DNA from: Phormidium sp. FACHB-1136
GTDB taxonomy: Bacteria > Cyanobacteriota > Cyanobacteriia > Phormidesmidales > Phormidesmidaceae
DNA length: 57,699 bases
Assembly (NCBI RefSeq): GCF_014697375.1
Contig: NZ_JACJRS010000029.1
Span: 1 to 57,699 of the forward strand
Direction: 5' to 3'
The notes under the pieces were generated by a model. That model was not told where the DNA came from. It made no database searches and was given only the letters and a program-made list of their open reading frames with translations. Positions 33,975-43,800 of the stretch are shown piece by piece. Numbering within the stretch: the stretch's first letter is position 1; each line of letters opens with the position of its first letter. A program made the position numbers and the translations under genes.

Positions 33975-35336
33975 GTGTCCTATTTCTTTGCTTGGGGTAT
34001 TCGTCAGCGCCGGGGTTGGCTCCAAGGTCTTGCCCCATGGCGGATGTTGAGTGTGTTGGTGCTCACGTTGGGCGGGACGGGGCTGCTGGAGCTGGGTCGC
34101 CCGATCCGCCTGGGGTTGGGATCTCCGGCACTGGCCCAGGCGTTGCCACCTGAGGTGCGGGATCGGTTCTTAGCGGATCCTTTGACGGATGATCCCCGTG
34201 ATCCGCTGCTGCCGACGCCCACGGTGGAGCGCCCCCTCAGCCCCCTGGAGTTGTTGGCCCTGGAACAGGCGTTGGATCAACTGGCCCGTGAGGCAGAGAC
34301 CTTAGCGGAGACGGAGGATTCCGAAGCCGCCCAGGAACTCTGGATGCGGGAGGTGCGGCTGCGGCGGTTGTTGGGCCTGGATGCGGAACTAGAGGCCATC
34401 GACCGAGTGGCCCAGTGGTTGCGAGACAGAAGCGCCACCCAAGCCTTGCAACTATTGTCGCTACGGCTCGATCAGATCACCCCTAGCCTAGATCTAGCCC
34501 ATCATGAAGATCGAGAACAATTGGAGCGCATCACCGCTATTTACGCCACCCTGGGCAGCGTGGAGACCGCCGCGAATCTTCGTCGCAGCTTGGCCAATGT
34601 CGCCCTAGACCGAGGGGATACCCAGGAACACCAAGCCCAGCTAGAGGCTCTAGCCTTGCTCTATGCCGAGTGGTTTTATTTTCCAGAGGCCGCTGCCACC
34701 TATGGCGAACTGGTGGCCTTAGTCACCGATCACGGGGCAGCACACCAGCAGGATGACGTGATTCGCTTTTTGGTGGGGCAGATTGAAAACCTAGACTTTG
34801 CCCAGCAATTCGAGGCTGCCCTGATGGCTCAACAACAACTGCTTGAACGCTATCGGGCCGAGGAAACCCGCTGGAATCAGGTGGCTGGGCTTCAGTATGC
34901 CATGGCCCAAAACCATCTGCGGCTAGGCGATCTAGAATCTGCATCGCGCCAATATCAGGTGGCCTACACCAACGCCATTGAGGGCGAACAGTTTGAAATC
35001 GCCGCCCAAACCCTACGTGGGTTAGCCGATCTCTATCGCCAGTTGGAGCAATGGCCCGATGTGGACTACCTCTACCAACAACTGCTGGCGGTGGAACGGC
35101 AAGCCCTGGACGCCTATGGCCTGATGGACACCTTCGACCACCTGGGCCAACTCTACGAGCAAACCGATAACCCCGTCGGGGCACTGCAAGCCTATACCGA
35201 AGGGTTAGCCCTCGCCCAGCAACTCCACCATCGGCAGGATTACTTCACGGAGCAGATTCAACGCCTCAGCGCGAGTCCTGAGGTCGAGGGAACCTCGACC
35301 CTACCCATGCCGCCCCATGCTGGTGCGGTACAATAA
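33975..35336 (+). CDS. Secreted or anchored TPR-like helical repeat protein
   Basis: A 453-residue product starting with GTG 33975 ([14 protein letters not shown]). A hydrophobic segment ([19 protein letters not shown]) and an Ala-Gln-Ala motif (ALAQALPPE) near residue 55 suggest export, with cleavage or an anchor. The remainder is helical with TPR-like units ([92 protein letters not shown]). It resembles TPR proteins found in many cyanobacteria, role unknown. It ends 55 bases before leuC, and co-transcription is possible. Confidence 0.8.
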   Translation: MSYFFAWGIRQRRGWLQGLAPWRMLSVLVLTLGGTGLLELGRPIRLGLGSPALAQALPPEVRDRFLADPLTDDPRDPLLPTPTVERPLSPLELLALEQALDQLAREAETLAETEDSEAAQELWMREVRLRRLLGLDAELEAIDRVAQWLRDRSATQALQLLSLRLDQITPSLDLAHHEDREQLERITAIYATLGSVETAANLRRSLANVALDRGDTQEHQAQLEALALLYAEWFYFPEAAATYGELVALVTDHGAAHQQDDVIRFLVGQIENLDFAQQFEAALMAQQQLLERYRAEETRWNQVAGLQYAMAQNHLRLGDLESASRQYQVAYTNAIEGEQFEIAAQTLRGLADLYRQLEQWPDVDYLYQQLLAVERQALDAYGLMDTFDHLGQLYEQTDNPVGALQAYTEGLALAQQLHHRQDYFTEQIQRLSASPEVEGTSTLPMPPHAGAVQ

Positions 35337-35391
35337 GGAGTCTTTTGGATCGCCGGGATCCAACCGTTTACGCCATCACATCGGGTTAGCT

Positions 35392-36801
35392 ATGAGCAAG
35401 GGCACGCTGTTCGATAAAGTTTGGGATCTGCACACCGTGGGCACCCTGCCCTCTGGCCAAACTCAGCTTTTCATTGGGCTGCACCTCGTCCACGAAGTCA
35501 CCAGCCCCCAAGCCTTTGCCATGCTACGGGAGCGGAACCTACCCGTGATGTACCCCCAGCGCACGGTGGCCACGGTGGATCACATCGTCCCCACGGAAAA
35601 CCAGGCCCGCCCCTTTGCTGATCCCCTAGCCGAGTCGATGATGCAGGCGCTAGAGCAGAATTGTCAGGATTTCGGGATTCGGTTCTACAACATCGGTTCC
35701 GGCCACCAGGGCATCGTCCATGTGATTGCGCCGGAACAGGGGCTCACCCAGCCGGGGATGACCATTGCCTGCGGCGACAGCCACACCTCCACCCACGGAG
35801 CCTTTGGGGCGATTGCCTTTGGCATTGGCACCAGCCAAGTGCGCGATGTGCTGGCCTCCCAAACCCTGGCCCTCGGTAAACTCAAGGTGCGCCGCCTTGA
35901 GGTGAACGGCCCCCTGCCCCAGGGCGTCTACGCCAAGGACGTGATTCTCCACATCATCCGTACGTTGGGCGTAAAGGGCGGCGTCGGCTATGCCTACGAA
36001 TTTGCCGGAACCACGCTGGACACAATGAGCATGGAAGGGCGGATGACCATCTGCAACATGGCCATCGAAGGCGGTGCCCGGTGCGGCTACGTCAACCCCG
36101 ACCAAACCACCTACGACTATCTGCAAGGGCGAGAATTTGCCCCCCAAGGGGAAGCCTGGGACAAGGCCGTGGCCTGGTGGAACACCCTCCGCAGCGATGC
36201 CGATGCCGTCTATGACGATGTGGTGGTGTTCAACGCCGCCGACATTGCCCCCACCGTCACCTGGGGCATCACCCCCGGTCAGGGCATTGGCGTGGACGAA
36301 GCCCTGCCCACCCTAGACAGCTTTGCCGAGGGAGAACGCGCCCTAGCCGAAGAAGCTTTCGCCTACATGGATTTGCAGCCCGGTCAGCCGCTACAAGGGA
36401 CGCCTATCGATGTGTGCTTCATCGGCAGTTGCACCAATGGCCGCATCAGCGACCTACGGGAAGCCGCCAAGGTCGTGAAAGGGCACACCGTGGCCGAGGG
36501 CATCAAAGCCTTTGTGGTGCCCGGTTCCGAGCAAGTGAAACAACAGGCCGAAGCCGAAGGACTGGACGAAATCTTCACCGCTGCGGGGCTGGAATGGCGG
36601 GAAGCAGGCTGCTCCATGTGCCTCGCCATGAACCCCGACAAACTCCAGGGACGGCAGATCAGCGCCTCCTCCTCGAACCGTAACTTTAAGGGGCGGCAGG
36701 GTTCCGCATCGGGCCGCACGTTGTTGATGAGTCCGGCCATGGTGGCCGCCGCCGCCCTCTCAGGCAAAGTCGTGGATGTGCGGGATTACCTACGAGGGTG
36801 A
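35392..36801 (+). CDS. leuC: 3-isopropylmalate dehydratase large subunit
   Basis: An aconitase-family enzyme of leucine synthesis, interconverting 2- and 3-isopropylmalate with LeuD. It has 469 residues from ATG 35392 ([16 protein letters not shown]). Substrate and cluster motifs: [41 protein letters not shown] and [13 protein letters not shown], which supply the three 4Fe-4S cysteines (one in SCTNG, two in GCSMC). A frame extension to 35317 would add 25 non-family residues. LeuD is not adjacent within the window. Confidence 0.96.
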   Translation: MSKGTLFDKVWDLHTVGTLPSGQTQLFIGLHLVHEVTSPQAFAMLRERNLPVMYPQRTVATVDHIVPTENQARPFADPLAESMMQALEQNCQDFGIRFYNIGSGHQGIVHVIAPEQGLTQPGMTIACGDSHTSTHGAFGAIAFGIGTSQVRDVLASQTLALGKLKVRRLEVNGPLPQGVYAKDVILHIIRTLGVKGGVGYAYEFAGTTLDTMSMEGRMTICNMAIEGGARCGYVNPDQTTYDYLQGREFAPQGEAWDKAVAWWNTLRSDADAVYDDVVVFNAADIAPTVTWGITPGQGIGVDEALPTLDSFAEGERALAEEAFAYMDLQPGQPLQGTPIDVCFIGSCTNGRISDLREAAKVVKGHTVAEGIKAFVVPGSEQVKQQAEAEGLDEIFTAAGLEWREAGCSMCLAMNPDKLQGRQISASSSNRNFKGRQGSASGRTLLMSPAMVAAAALSGKVVDVRDYLRG

Positions 36802-36825
36802 TCGAGGTTGCGAAGGGCTCAACGG

Positions 36826-36852
36826 GCGCTGCAATCAGTAATTTTGCAGCGC
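36826..36852 (+). terminator. leuC terminator hairpin
   Basis: GCGCTGCAA at 36826-36834 pairs exactly with TTGCAGCGC at 36844-36852, with a nine-base loop, followed by TTGCTT. It lies 25 bases after the leuC stop and overlaps the last codons of the convergent small gene. Confidence 0.6.
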
Positions 36853-37086
36853 TTGCTTAATCACTTGCTCAATCATGGGTCGCTGAAACTCATCCTGGGT
36901 GGCTTTGTATTCTAGGTCAGCGACAATAGCCGCTGCTTGGGCTGGGCTAACCATGGCGAATTTGCGCTGTTTTTCGGTCAACCAGGTTCGATCCCCATAG
37001 TGGCGCGGATTGATGGGCTGAGGGCCATGGATATCGTCGGTATGATAGTTGCTTCCAGAAGTCGCCCTAGATTTCAGGGTTGACAT
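36835..37086 (-). CDS. Small uncharacterised protein
   Basis: An 83-residue frame from ATG 37086 (STLKSRATSGSNYHTDD). It overlaps the end of the YkvA-like gene by 20 bases, suggesting coupling. The composition is plausible for a soluble protein: an N-terminal flexible part with His/Pro/Tyr (IHGPQPINPRHYGDRTWLTEKQ) and a helical C-terminus (SPAQAAAIVADLEYKATQ, PMIEQVIKQALQNY). I do not recognise the family. The leuC terminator hairpin covers its 3' end. Confidence 0.5.
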   Translation of the reverse strand: MSTLKSRATSGSNYHTDDIHGPQPINPRHYGDRTWLTEKQRKFAMVSPAQAAAIVADLEYKATQDEFQRPMIEQVIKQALQNY

Positions 37087-37348
37087 CCACGGTGGCATTA
37101 TTGCGATCATCCCCTAAATCGGTGCGCCCTTTGGTGAGACCCGACAGCAGAATTTGGGATAAGGAGGCCACAAAAATCGAGGCCACAATGCCATCGTCAA
37201 TCCAGCCGATGATGGGAATAAAATCCGGGGAAATATCAATGGGGCTGAGTAAATAAAGCAGCGTACCCGCCACCAAAATCCAGCGATATTTGGGATGATT
37301 GAGGGTATTCTTGTACCAGCTATAGAAGGCTTGGGCGGGGTTGTGCAT
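37067..37348 (-). CDS. YkvA/DUF1232 family membrane protein
   Basis: A 93-residue protein with the DUF1232 core: HPKYRWILVAGTLLYLLSPIDISPDFIPIIGWIDDGIVASIFVASL. The LLSPIDxxPDxIPxxGxxDD motif is diagnostic of the family, found in bacteria and plants, whose function is unknown. Two membrane segments flank the motif. A small hypothetical gene overlaps its 3' end. Confidence 0.88.
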   Translation of the reverse strand: MHNPAQAFYSWYKNTLNHPKYRWILVAGTLLYLLSPIDISPDFIPIIGWIDDGIVASIFVASLSQILLSGLTKGRTDLGDDRNNATVDVNPEI

Positions 37349-37544
37349 GGCTTTTGGGGTGGAAGGGGTAATATCGAAACCGTGCTTTCATAGTGCCATG
37401 GCTACAGCGGCGGGCTGGGGTAGGATTGCCGCACTAGGCTAGGGCAACAGCCGAACGCAGGCCATAGCCCTCGATGATTTTCCTTGGGGCTGGGGGCGCG
37501 GGAACCGCTCCCCTATCGGGGCAGGACGGCATTGGCGCATTGGC

Positions 37545-38336
37545 CTAGGGCAATTCCTCTGGATCAACGCCCAATTGCCGCAGGCGTTCTGTAAGCTGTT
37601 CGACCCGCTGGTGTGCTTGTTCTGCCCGTTGACGTTCCTGTTCGGCCCGCTGGCGTTCTTGCTCGGCTCTCTGGCGCTCTTGAGACAATTGTTCACTGCC
37701 CCACAGCAGCAGATTGCCGTCGGCATCCCACCAGCGCAGCCAGGTTGTGGTCATTTCCGCCTTTTTCCCAGACCAGAGGCCCAGAAAAAGGTTAAGTTCG
37801 GCAATCCAGTAGCGACCATTTTCATCGGCCTGCTGCTCGACATACTGGCCGTTAATGAGGCGAAACAGGTCTAACTGGCCAGATTGGGGGTGAAAAATGG
37901 CGTAGAGCGGCACTTGGAGGATGCGCTCATAGAAATACCATTTGCCGTAGGGATAGTGGGGATTGATGGAATATTCGCCCCCTTCGGTTTCGGAGACAAA
38001 CTCCATCACCAGGGTGGGAATATCGCCTTCGGCATGGGGGGTGTAGCTGCGGCGAACGTGGCCCGATGGCACCGGATTGACCGAGGCCACATAGACCCAG
38101 TCTGGCGCTTTCACCACGGTTTTATCGCCCACGGTGGCACAAACCCCAAAGTTCGTAGCAATCAGGGCCGATTCTAGGATCAGCCCAGCCAGTTCCAGGG
38201 CTTCGCGCAGGGCAGCAGCAAGCAAAGGTTGAAGAGTATTATCCACGGGATCATCGGGCAGGGGAAAATCCGCTGGCAGTTTCTCCCAGGTGATGGGCGG
38301 TAGCGGGTTGAGGGGGCGGCGTTGGACGGTGGTCAT
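37545..38336 (-). CDS. Uma2 (DUF820) PD-(D/E)XK nuclease-fold protein with C-terminal heptads
   Basis: A protein of about 263 residues from ATG 38336 (TTVQRRPLNPLPPITWEKLPADFPLPDD). The Uma2 fold is visible in the segment VVKAPDWVYV (Asp), IPTLVMEFVSETEGGEY (Glu and following), KWYFYERILQVPLYAIFHPQSGQLDLFRL. This family is greatly expanded in cyanobacteria and has unproven nuclease activity. The last 50 residues are charged heptads QERQRAEQERQRAEQ, a coiled coil often found at the end of cyanobacterial Uma2 proteins. A longer frame start (38396 or 38654) is possible but less family-like. Confidence 0.85.
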   Translation of the reverse strand: MTTVQRRPLNPLPPITWEKLPADFPLPDDPVDNTLQPLLAAALREALELAGLILESALIATNFGVCATVGDKTVVKAPDWVYVASVNPVPSGHVRRSYTPHAEGDIPTLVMEFVSETEGGEYSINPHYPYGKWYFYERILQVPLYAIFHPQSGQLDLFRLINGQYVEQQADENGRYWIAELNLFLGLWSGKKAEMTTTWLRWWDADGNLLLWGSEQLSQERQRAEQERQRAEQERQRAEQAHQRVEQLTERLRQLGVDPEELP

Positions 38337-38522
38337 GGTGAATCCCCACGAACGGCACAGCAGTTGGCCCAAAGATTGATTGATATTGTAGTACATTTCA
38401 ACTCTAAAAAAACGGGCTACACTAATGGCACCGCTGGCCTTCTGTTCCCGTCCAGTCCTCTCAATCCAGTCCTCCTGACCCTGGCTTTTTACCCCTGACC
38501 TCCTCACCCCTTCACCTCTCCC

Positions 38523-40481
38523 ATGGACACCCCTCGCCTTCACCCCGACACCATCGAAGCGGTACGGGATCGCGTTGATATTGTGGATGTGGTGTCGCAG
38601 TATGTGGTGCTGAAAAAGCAGGGCAAAGATTTCGTCGGTCTTTGTCCTTTCCATGAGGACAAATCTCCCAGTTTTAGCGTTAGCCCCGGCAAGCAGTTTT
38701 ATTATTGTTTTTCCTGTGGGGCGGGGGGCAATGCCTTTAAGTTTTTGATGGAGCTGAATAAGCGATCCTTTGCCGATGTGGTGCTAGATTTGGCCCAGCG
38801 CTACCAGGTGCCCGTCACTACGTTGGAACCTGCCAAACGCCAGGAACTTCAGCGCCAGCTTACCCTGCGGGAACAGCTCTACGAAATTCTCGCCCTCACC
38901 GCCCGATTTTACGAACACGCCCTGCACCAAAGCGATGGGGCCGAGGCCTTGGCCTACTTGCGGGAAAAACGGGACTTGCAGGATGCCACGATTCAGAAGT
39001 TTCAATTAGGCTTTTCGCCGGGGGGCTGGCAGACCCTTTACGACTATTTAGTTGAGCAAAAAAACTATCCGGTCGAGCTAATAGAAAAAGCGGGCCTGAT
39101 TGTGCCACGCAAAAAGGGCGAAGGCTACTACGACCGCTTCCGAGAACGGCTGATGATTCCCATCCGCGATGCCCAGAGCCGGGTGATTGGTTTTGGCGGG
39201 CGTTCCCTGGGGGACGAGAAGCCTAAATACCTCAACTCACCGGATACGGAACTGTTTGATAAAGGCAAAACCTTGTATGGGTTGGATTTAGCCCGTGCCG
39301 CCATTGCCAAACAGGATCGCGCCATCGTGGTCGAGGGCTACTTTGACGTAATTGCCCTCCATGCTGCGGGCATTGAAAATGCGGTGGCCGCCCTCGGTAC
39401 CGCCATCAACGCCGCCCAGGTGCGCCAGGTCTTGCGCTACACCGAATCTAAGCAGGTGTTGCTGAACTTTGACGCCGATGCCGCCGGGGTGAAGGCCGCC
39501 CAGCGGGCCATTGGCGAAGTGGAGGAAATGGCCTATCGCGGCGACGTGCAACTGCGGGTGCTGAACATCCCCGACGGCAAAGACCCTGACGAGTTTTTGC
39601 GCCACCACAGCCCCGCCGACTACCGCGATCTGGTCAACGATGCGCCCCTGTGGATCGATTGGCAAATCCACAACCTAATCCGGGGCAAAGACCTGCGGCA
39701 AGCCGACCAGTTTCAGCAGACCACCCAATCCGTGGTCAAACTGCTGAGCGACATTGCCAACGCCGACACCCGCACCCACTACGTCCGCTACTGCGCCGAA
39801 ATTTTCAGCAATGGCGACAGCCGCCTGGTACCCCTGCTGGCCGAAAACCTAATTACCCAAGTGCGCCGCCAACGCCGCGCCACCTCCAGCGATGCCCCCC
39901 CCAGCCGCACCCTGCCCAGCGCCACCCCCAGCGGCAGTTCCCTAGAGCAAGCCGAAGCCGCCCTACTGCGGGTCTTCCTTCACCACCCCACCAGCCGCGA
40001 GGAAATCCGCCAAGTCCTCGAAGATCGCGACCTTCAGTTCAGCTACTCCCACCATCGCGCACTGTGGCGACAAATGCAGCACCTCCTCACCCCCACCGCC
40101 GACCACCCCACGCCCCCGGCGGATCTCGTCGGCCTCCTTCGCAACCAGTTTGCCGATTCGGGCCTTACCAACCCCCACCTACAAGCCCTGCTGCACCTGG
40201 GCGAAAAGACCAAACGTGATATCATCCGCGCCCCGCTGATCATCCGCGCCGCCGCCGCCTGCATGGAGAAAAATCTCTGTGAAAAACGCTATCGTCACTT
40301 TTTAAACCTTTGGGAAAAGACGGATTGCGCCGCTGATTCCGAACAATTTGCCTACTACCAAAGCCAAATCTACGCCGAAAAACGCCGCATCGAAGCCCTC
40401 GACAAAGAACGCCAGGTCACCTTTGAAGACCTCGCGGCCCTGCCCTGGGTAGGGGAACAGTATGATTCGCTGGATCGGTAG
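38523..40481 (+). CDS. dnaG: DNA primase
   Basis: DnaG makes RNA primers at the replication fork. It has 652 residues. The zinc finger has Cys41, His44, Cys62 and Cys65 (CPFHEDKSPSF...YYCFSCG). The polymerase core includes GYYDRFRERLMIPIRD and FGGRSLGDEKPKYLNSPDTELF; the TOPRIM segment is IVVEGYFDVIALHAAG with FDADAAGVKA. A Ser/Pro-rich linker (about 455-480) leads to the helicase-binding C-terminal domain. The last 171 bases are duplicated, with nine changes, at 43801-43971, beyond the AAA-TPR gene pair that follows. Confidence 0.97.
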   Translation: MDTPRLHPDTIEAVRDRVDIVDVVSQYVVLKKQGKDFVGLCPFHEDKSPSFSVSPGKQFYYCFSCGAGGNAFKFLMELNKRSFADVVLDLAQRYQVPVTTLEPAKRQELQRQLTLREQLYEILALTARFYEHALHQSDGAEALAYLREKRDLQDATIQKFQLGFSPGGWQTLYDYLVEQKNYPVELIEKAGLIVPRKKGEGYYDRFRERLMIPIRDAQSRVIGFGGRSLGDEKPKYLNSPDTELFDKGKTLYGLDLARAAIAKQDRAIVVEGYFDVIALHAAGIENAVAALGTAINAAQVRQVLRYTESKQVLLNFDADAAGVKAAQRAIGEVEEMAYRGDVQLRVLNIPDGKDPDEFLRHHSPADYRDLVNDAPLWIDWQIHNLIRGKDLRQADQFQQTTQSVVKLLSDIANADTRTHYVRYCAEIFSNGDSRLVPLLAENLITQVRRQRRATSSDAPPSRTLPSATPSGSSLEQAEAALLRVFLHHPTSREEIRQVLEDRDLQFSYSHHRALWRQMQHLLTPTADHPTPPADLVGLLRNQFADSGLTNPHLQALLHLGEKTKRDIIRAPLIIRAAAACMEKNLCEKRYRHFLNLWEKTDCAADSEQFAYYQSQIYAEKRRIEALDKERQVTFEDLAALPWVGEQYDSLDR

Positions 40482-40495
40482 TACCCCTGATGTCC

Positions 40496-40513
40496 AATCC
40501 TCTTGAGAGGATT
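40496..40513. terminator. Short palindrome after dnaG
   Basis: AATCCTCT-TG-AGAGGATT is a perfect inverted repeat with a two-base loop, 14 bases after the dnaG stop. It may terminate dnaG. It is absent after the second dnaG 3' end at 43971. Confidence 0.45.
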
Positions 40514-40731
40514 TCTGCTTTGAGCCTTGGACTTCTAGTCCTGGGCTCTCTTAAGCGGTCGCTTCAGCCCATGGGAGTCAGCCCAAGGACGGGGCGGGTA
40601 TACTAGCGGGCAAGGAATTTTTCTGGCGGCAACCCATGGCTCCCGTAGCAATGGCATGGGCGGCGGTGCAGCCGATGGGCAGCAGCGGCGAAACAGCCCT
40701 TAATATATAAGGTATTGAGGTAACGACTGCG

Positions 40732-42042
40732 ATGGATGACGCCCTGCTCGCCAAATTTCAGCAAGCCTATCGGGATCTCGATCTCTTTCCTTTGGTGGAG
40801 CCTGATACGATTGCCCGCTTCCGGGTGGACTATGGCCTGGAGGTGATGATCCGCCTGCGTCAGGAGATCAAAGCCTCGGAAGCCAACGGTAAGTTTGTCT
40901 TCGCAGGGCATCGGGGCTGTGGCAAATCTACCCTGCTGAAACGGTTGGCGCTGGACATGGCCGCTAACCATGATCAGGCCGTGGTGTTTTTCTCCATTGC
41001 CGACCTGATTGAACTCTCGGACATTACCCACACCAATATTTTGTACGCCATCGCCCTGATGCTGCTGGACTATGCCGATCAGGCGAAGGTCAAGATTGCT
41101 AAGGATATTCGAGAGACCATTTTGGGCTGGAATGACACGGTCAAAACCCAGGTCACGACCCAAGGCCATGGTGGTAGCCTGGGAGTTGGGGGCAATTGGC
41201 TACAAATCTTCCAGGCCAGTCTTCAAAAGGAACGTAGCTTTCGCGAAGAGTTGGAGAAAACCTTCAGCAAAAAAATCTCTGACCTGGTAGGGCAGTGTGA
41301 TCGGATTGTCGCCGCCATTCAAATTGCTACTAAGCAGCAGGTCTTAGTGATTATTGACGACCTCGATAAACTGGATTTGTCCCTTGTTGAGGAAATTTAT
41401 CGTCAGAATATCAAATCCCTCTTCTCGCCACAGTTTCGGATCGTCTTTACCATCCCAGTATCGGCAACCCAAGAACCCCAAATTGTGGGCGCTCTCAATT
41501 CCGAAGGGATCGTTCGGGTTCATCCTTTTCCTGTCGCCAAATTCTTCCCCAAGGAACAGCGTCGTGACCCAAACGTAGCCCCCATTGCCAAAACCTTCCA
41601 GCAATTTTTGACCATTCTAGAAAAACGCCTCCCTTCTGATCTTCTAGAACCCGATATTGCCCGTGAAATGGTGCTGCACAGTGGTGGTGTGGTGCGAGAA
41701 TTGGTACGCATTGCGCGGGAATGCTGTACGGAATGCATGGTGCAGCTTGAACTAGAGCCGGATAAGACTGACCAAACCATTGATGCTGATATTTTGGCCG
41801 CTGCCCTTCGCAATCTGCGGAATGATTTTTCTCGGCAAATTGGCAGTGATTTGTATGATCAACTCGTAGAAATCTATGAAACGGCGGATGCGGCGGATAC
41901 AAGCGATCCTGGCTTTGTAAAGCTACTCCATGGCCTAATGGTGCTGGAGTACATCAATGATGCGCTCTGGTACGATGTTCATCCCATTGTGGTGGGATTA
42001 TTGCGACAAAAGGGGCGACTATTGCACCATGAAACAGCCTAA
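40732..42042 (+). CDS. P-loop AAA-type ATPase, first gene of the AAA-TPR unit
   Basis: A 436-residue ATPase. Walker A is GHRGCGKST (residues 59-67) in KFVFAGHRGCGKSTLLKRLA. Walker B is VLVIIDDLDKLD (about 204-215), followed by a sensor-like RIVFTIPVSATQ and a helical lid LHSGGVVRELVRIARECC with a conserved Arg. The C-terminal 80 residues read like a winged helix (LYDQLVEIYETA..., LLHGLMVLEYINDALWYDVHPIVVGLL). The whole resembles AAA_16/STAND-type regulatory ATPases. A GAGG site precedes the ATG. Its end overlaps the TPR gene by 14 bases, so the two are made together. The function is unknown; a conflict or signalling system is inference from this architecture. Confidence 0.8.
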   Translation: MDDALLAKFQQAYRDLDLFPLVEPDTIARFRVDYGLEVMIRLRQEIKASEANGKFVFAGHRGCGKSTLLKRLALDMAANHDQAVVFFSIADLIELSDITHTNILYAIALMLLDYADQAKVKIAKDIRETILGWNDTVKTQVTTQGHGGSLGVGGNWLQIFQASLQKERSFREELEKTFSKKISDLVGQCDRIVAAIQIATKQQVLVIIDDLDKLDLSLVEEIYRQNIKSLFSPQFRIVFTIPVSATQEPQIVGALNSEGIVRVHPFPVAKFFPKEQRRDPNVAPIAKTFQQFLTILEKRLPSDLLEPDIAREMVLHSGGVVRELVRIARECCTECMVQLELEPDKTDQTIDADILAAALRNLRNDFSRQIGSDLYDQLVEIYETADAADTSDPGFVKLLHGLMVLEYINDALWYDVHPIVVGLLRQKGRLLHHETA

Positions 42043-43756
42043 TTCTGCCCCTACCCTTGACCTAACGGCAGAGGATAATCGCCAACTCCGGCGGTTACTT
42101 TGGTCGGTGCGGGCCAATCCCCATCAGTTCAATTTGTTAATTGCTATTTGTAATTACCGCCCCTACCGAGATGCCCTCATCCGCGCCTACACCCAAGAAC
42201 TCATGGCTGAAGGCGTTTTCTGCCCTACAGTTCGCTTAGATCGACAGCAGCCCAGCCTCAAAGCCTGCTTACAAACCTTGGTTGCAGAAGATCCCACCCT
42301 ATCGACGGGCACTTCTCCAGTCTTGGTGACGGTACTGGGGGCCGATGAACTGCTGGGCATTCGGCTCCAGGACAGCAAATCCGCCCAGGAACAATTTTCT
42401 TTCTCGGTGCAGTGGACAAGGGAAGGACTGCGCCAATTTGCGTTTCCCGTCGTCCTGTGGGTCACTCCGGCGATGGCCACCACCCTAGCCCAACAGGCCC
42501 CCGATTTCTGGAGCTGGCGGGGCGGCGTGTTCGAGTTTTCGGCCCCAGAAACCCCTCAACCATCCCCCGACCCCACCCCAGAGCTACGGCTAACCTCCAC
42601 CGAAACCACCCCAACCACCCAAGCCGTCCCCCAAGATCTCGAAGCCCAAATCGCCGCCCTTACTGCCCAAAATCCCCACTCACCCCTATTGGCCAGCCTC
42701 TACACCAGCCTCGGCCAAGCCTACCAACAGGCCATCCGCTACCCCGAAGCCGAAACCGCCTACCGCAACGCCCTAGACCTGCGGCAAGCCACCCTAGGAA
42801 AACACCACCCCGACACCGCCCAAAGTCTGAATAACTTGGCAGGTCTGTACTACACCATGGGCCACTATGGGGATGCTGAAACTCTCTACATCCAAGCTCT
42901 GGAGATCAGGAAATCGGCATTGGGCGATCACCATCCCGACACCGCCGCTAGTTTGAATAACTTGGCATTGATATACAAGTCGATGGGCCGTTATGTAGAG
43001 GCGGAACCCCTCTACATAACAGCCCTGGACATTAGAAAAGCCGTACTGGGAGATCGCCATCCCGATATTGCTATTAGCCTGAATAACTTGGCAGGTCTGT
43101 ACTATGCGATGGGTCGATATGGAGAGGCGGAACCTCTCTATATCGAAGCCTTGAACATCCATAAGATCAAACTGGGCGAACGCCATCCCGACACTGCCAC
43201 TAGTCTGAATAACTTGGCAGTGCTGTACAAATCGATGGGCCGCTATGAAGAGGCGGAACCCCTCCATACTGAAGCCCTGGACATCAGAAAAGCCGTGCTG
43301 GGAGATCGCCATCCTGACATCGCTACCAGCCTTCATAACTTGGCAGGACTGTACAAGTTGATGAACCGCTATGGGAAAGCCGAACCCCTCTATATCGAAG
43401 CCCTAAATATCAGAAAAGCCGTGCTGGGAGATCGCCACCCTGACACTGCTACTAGCCTAAATAACTTGGCAGAGTTGTACAAGTCAATGGGTCGCTATGG
43501 AGATGCCGCTCCTCTCTACACCGAAGCCTTAGACATTAGAAAAGCCGTGCTAGGGGAACGTCATCCTGATACTGCTGCTAGTCTGAATAACTTGGCTGTA
43601 CTTTATGCCTATATGAAGCATTTTTCAGGGGCTGCGACCCTGATGTCTGAGGCGCTCAGCATTCAAGAAGAAGTCCTTGGCCCTGATCATCCTTACACTA
43701 TTGGCTCTCGCCAGAGCTTGGCGACAATTCAGCGAGCCATGCAAGCCAGCGGTTAG
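42029..43756 (+). CDS. TPR (kinesin-light-chain type) protein with degenerate ATPase-like N-terminus
   Basis: A 575-residue product from ATG 42029, inside the end of the ATPase gene. Residues about 1-175 look like a P-loop domain that has lost its motifs: FNLLIAICNYRPYRDALI at the Walker A place, PVLVTVLGADELLG at Walker B, FPVVLWVTPAMATTLAQQAPDFWSW at sensor 1. A Pro/Thr-rich linker follows. From about residue 230, TPR_12 repeats of 42 residues with HPDTAxSLNNLAxLYxxMGRYxEAEPLYxEALxIRKxxLG run to the end, about seven nearly identical units (126-bp DNA period). Such arrays usually bind protein partners. With the upstream ATPase it suggests a split STAND-like sensor; that is inference. Confidence 0.8.
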   Translation: MKQPNSAPTLDLTAEDNRQLRRLLWSVRANPHQFNLLIAICNYRPYRDALIRAYTQELMAEGVFCPTVRLDRQQPSLKACLQTLVAEDPTLSTGTSPVLVTVLGADELLGIRLQDSKSAQEQFSFSVQWTREGLRQFAFPVVLWVTPAMATTLAQQAPDFWSWRGGVFEFSAPETPQPSPDPTPELRLTSTETTPTTQAVPQDLEAQIAALTAQNPHSPLLASLYTSLGQAYQQAIRYPEAETAYRNALDLRQATLGKHHPDTAQSLNNLAGLYYTMGHYGDAETLYIQALEIRKSALGDHHPDTAASLNNLALIYKSMGRYVEAEPLYITALDIRKAVLGDRHPDIAISLNNLAGLYYAMGRYGEAEPLYIEALNIHKIKLGERHPDTATSLNNLAVLYKSMGRYEEAEPLHTEALDIRKAVLGDRHPDIATSLHNLAGLYKLMNRYGKAEPLYIEALNIRKAVLGDRHPDTATSLNNLAELYKSMGRYGDAAPLYTEALDIRKAVLGERHPDTAASLNNLAVLYAYMKHFSGAATLMSEALSIQEEVLGPDHPYTIGSRQSLATIQRAMQASG

Positions 43757-43800
43757 CGGCCCATCTGCGGCCATTGGTTGACCTCAGTTTCCTCGCCCTC

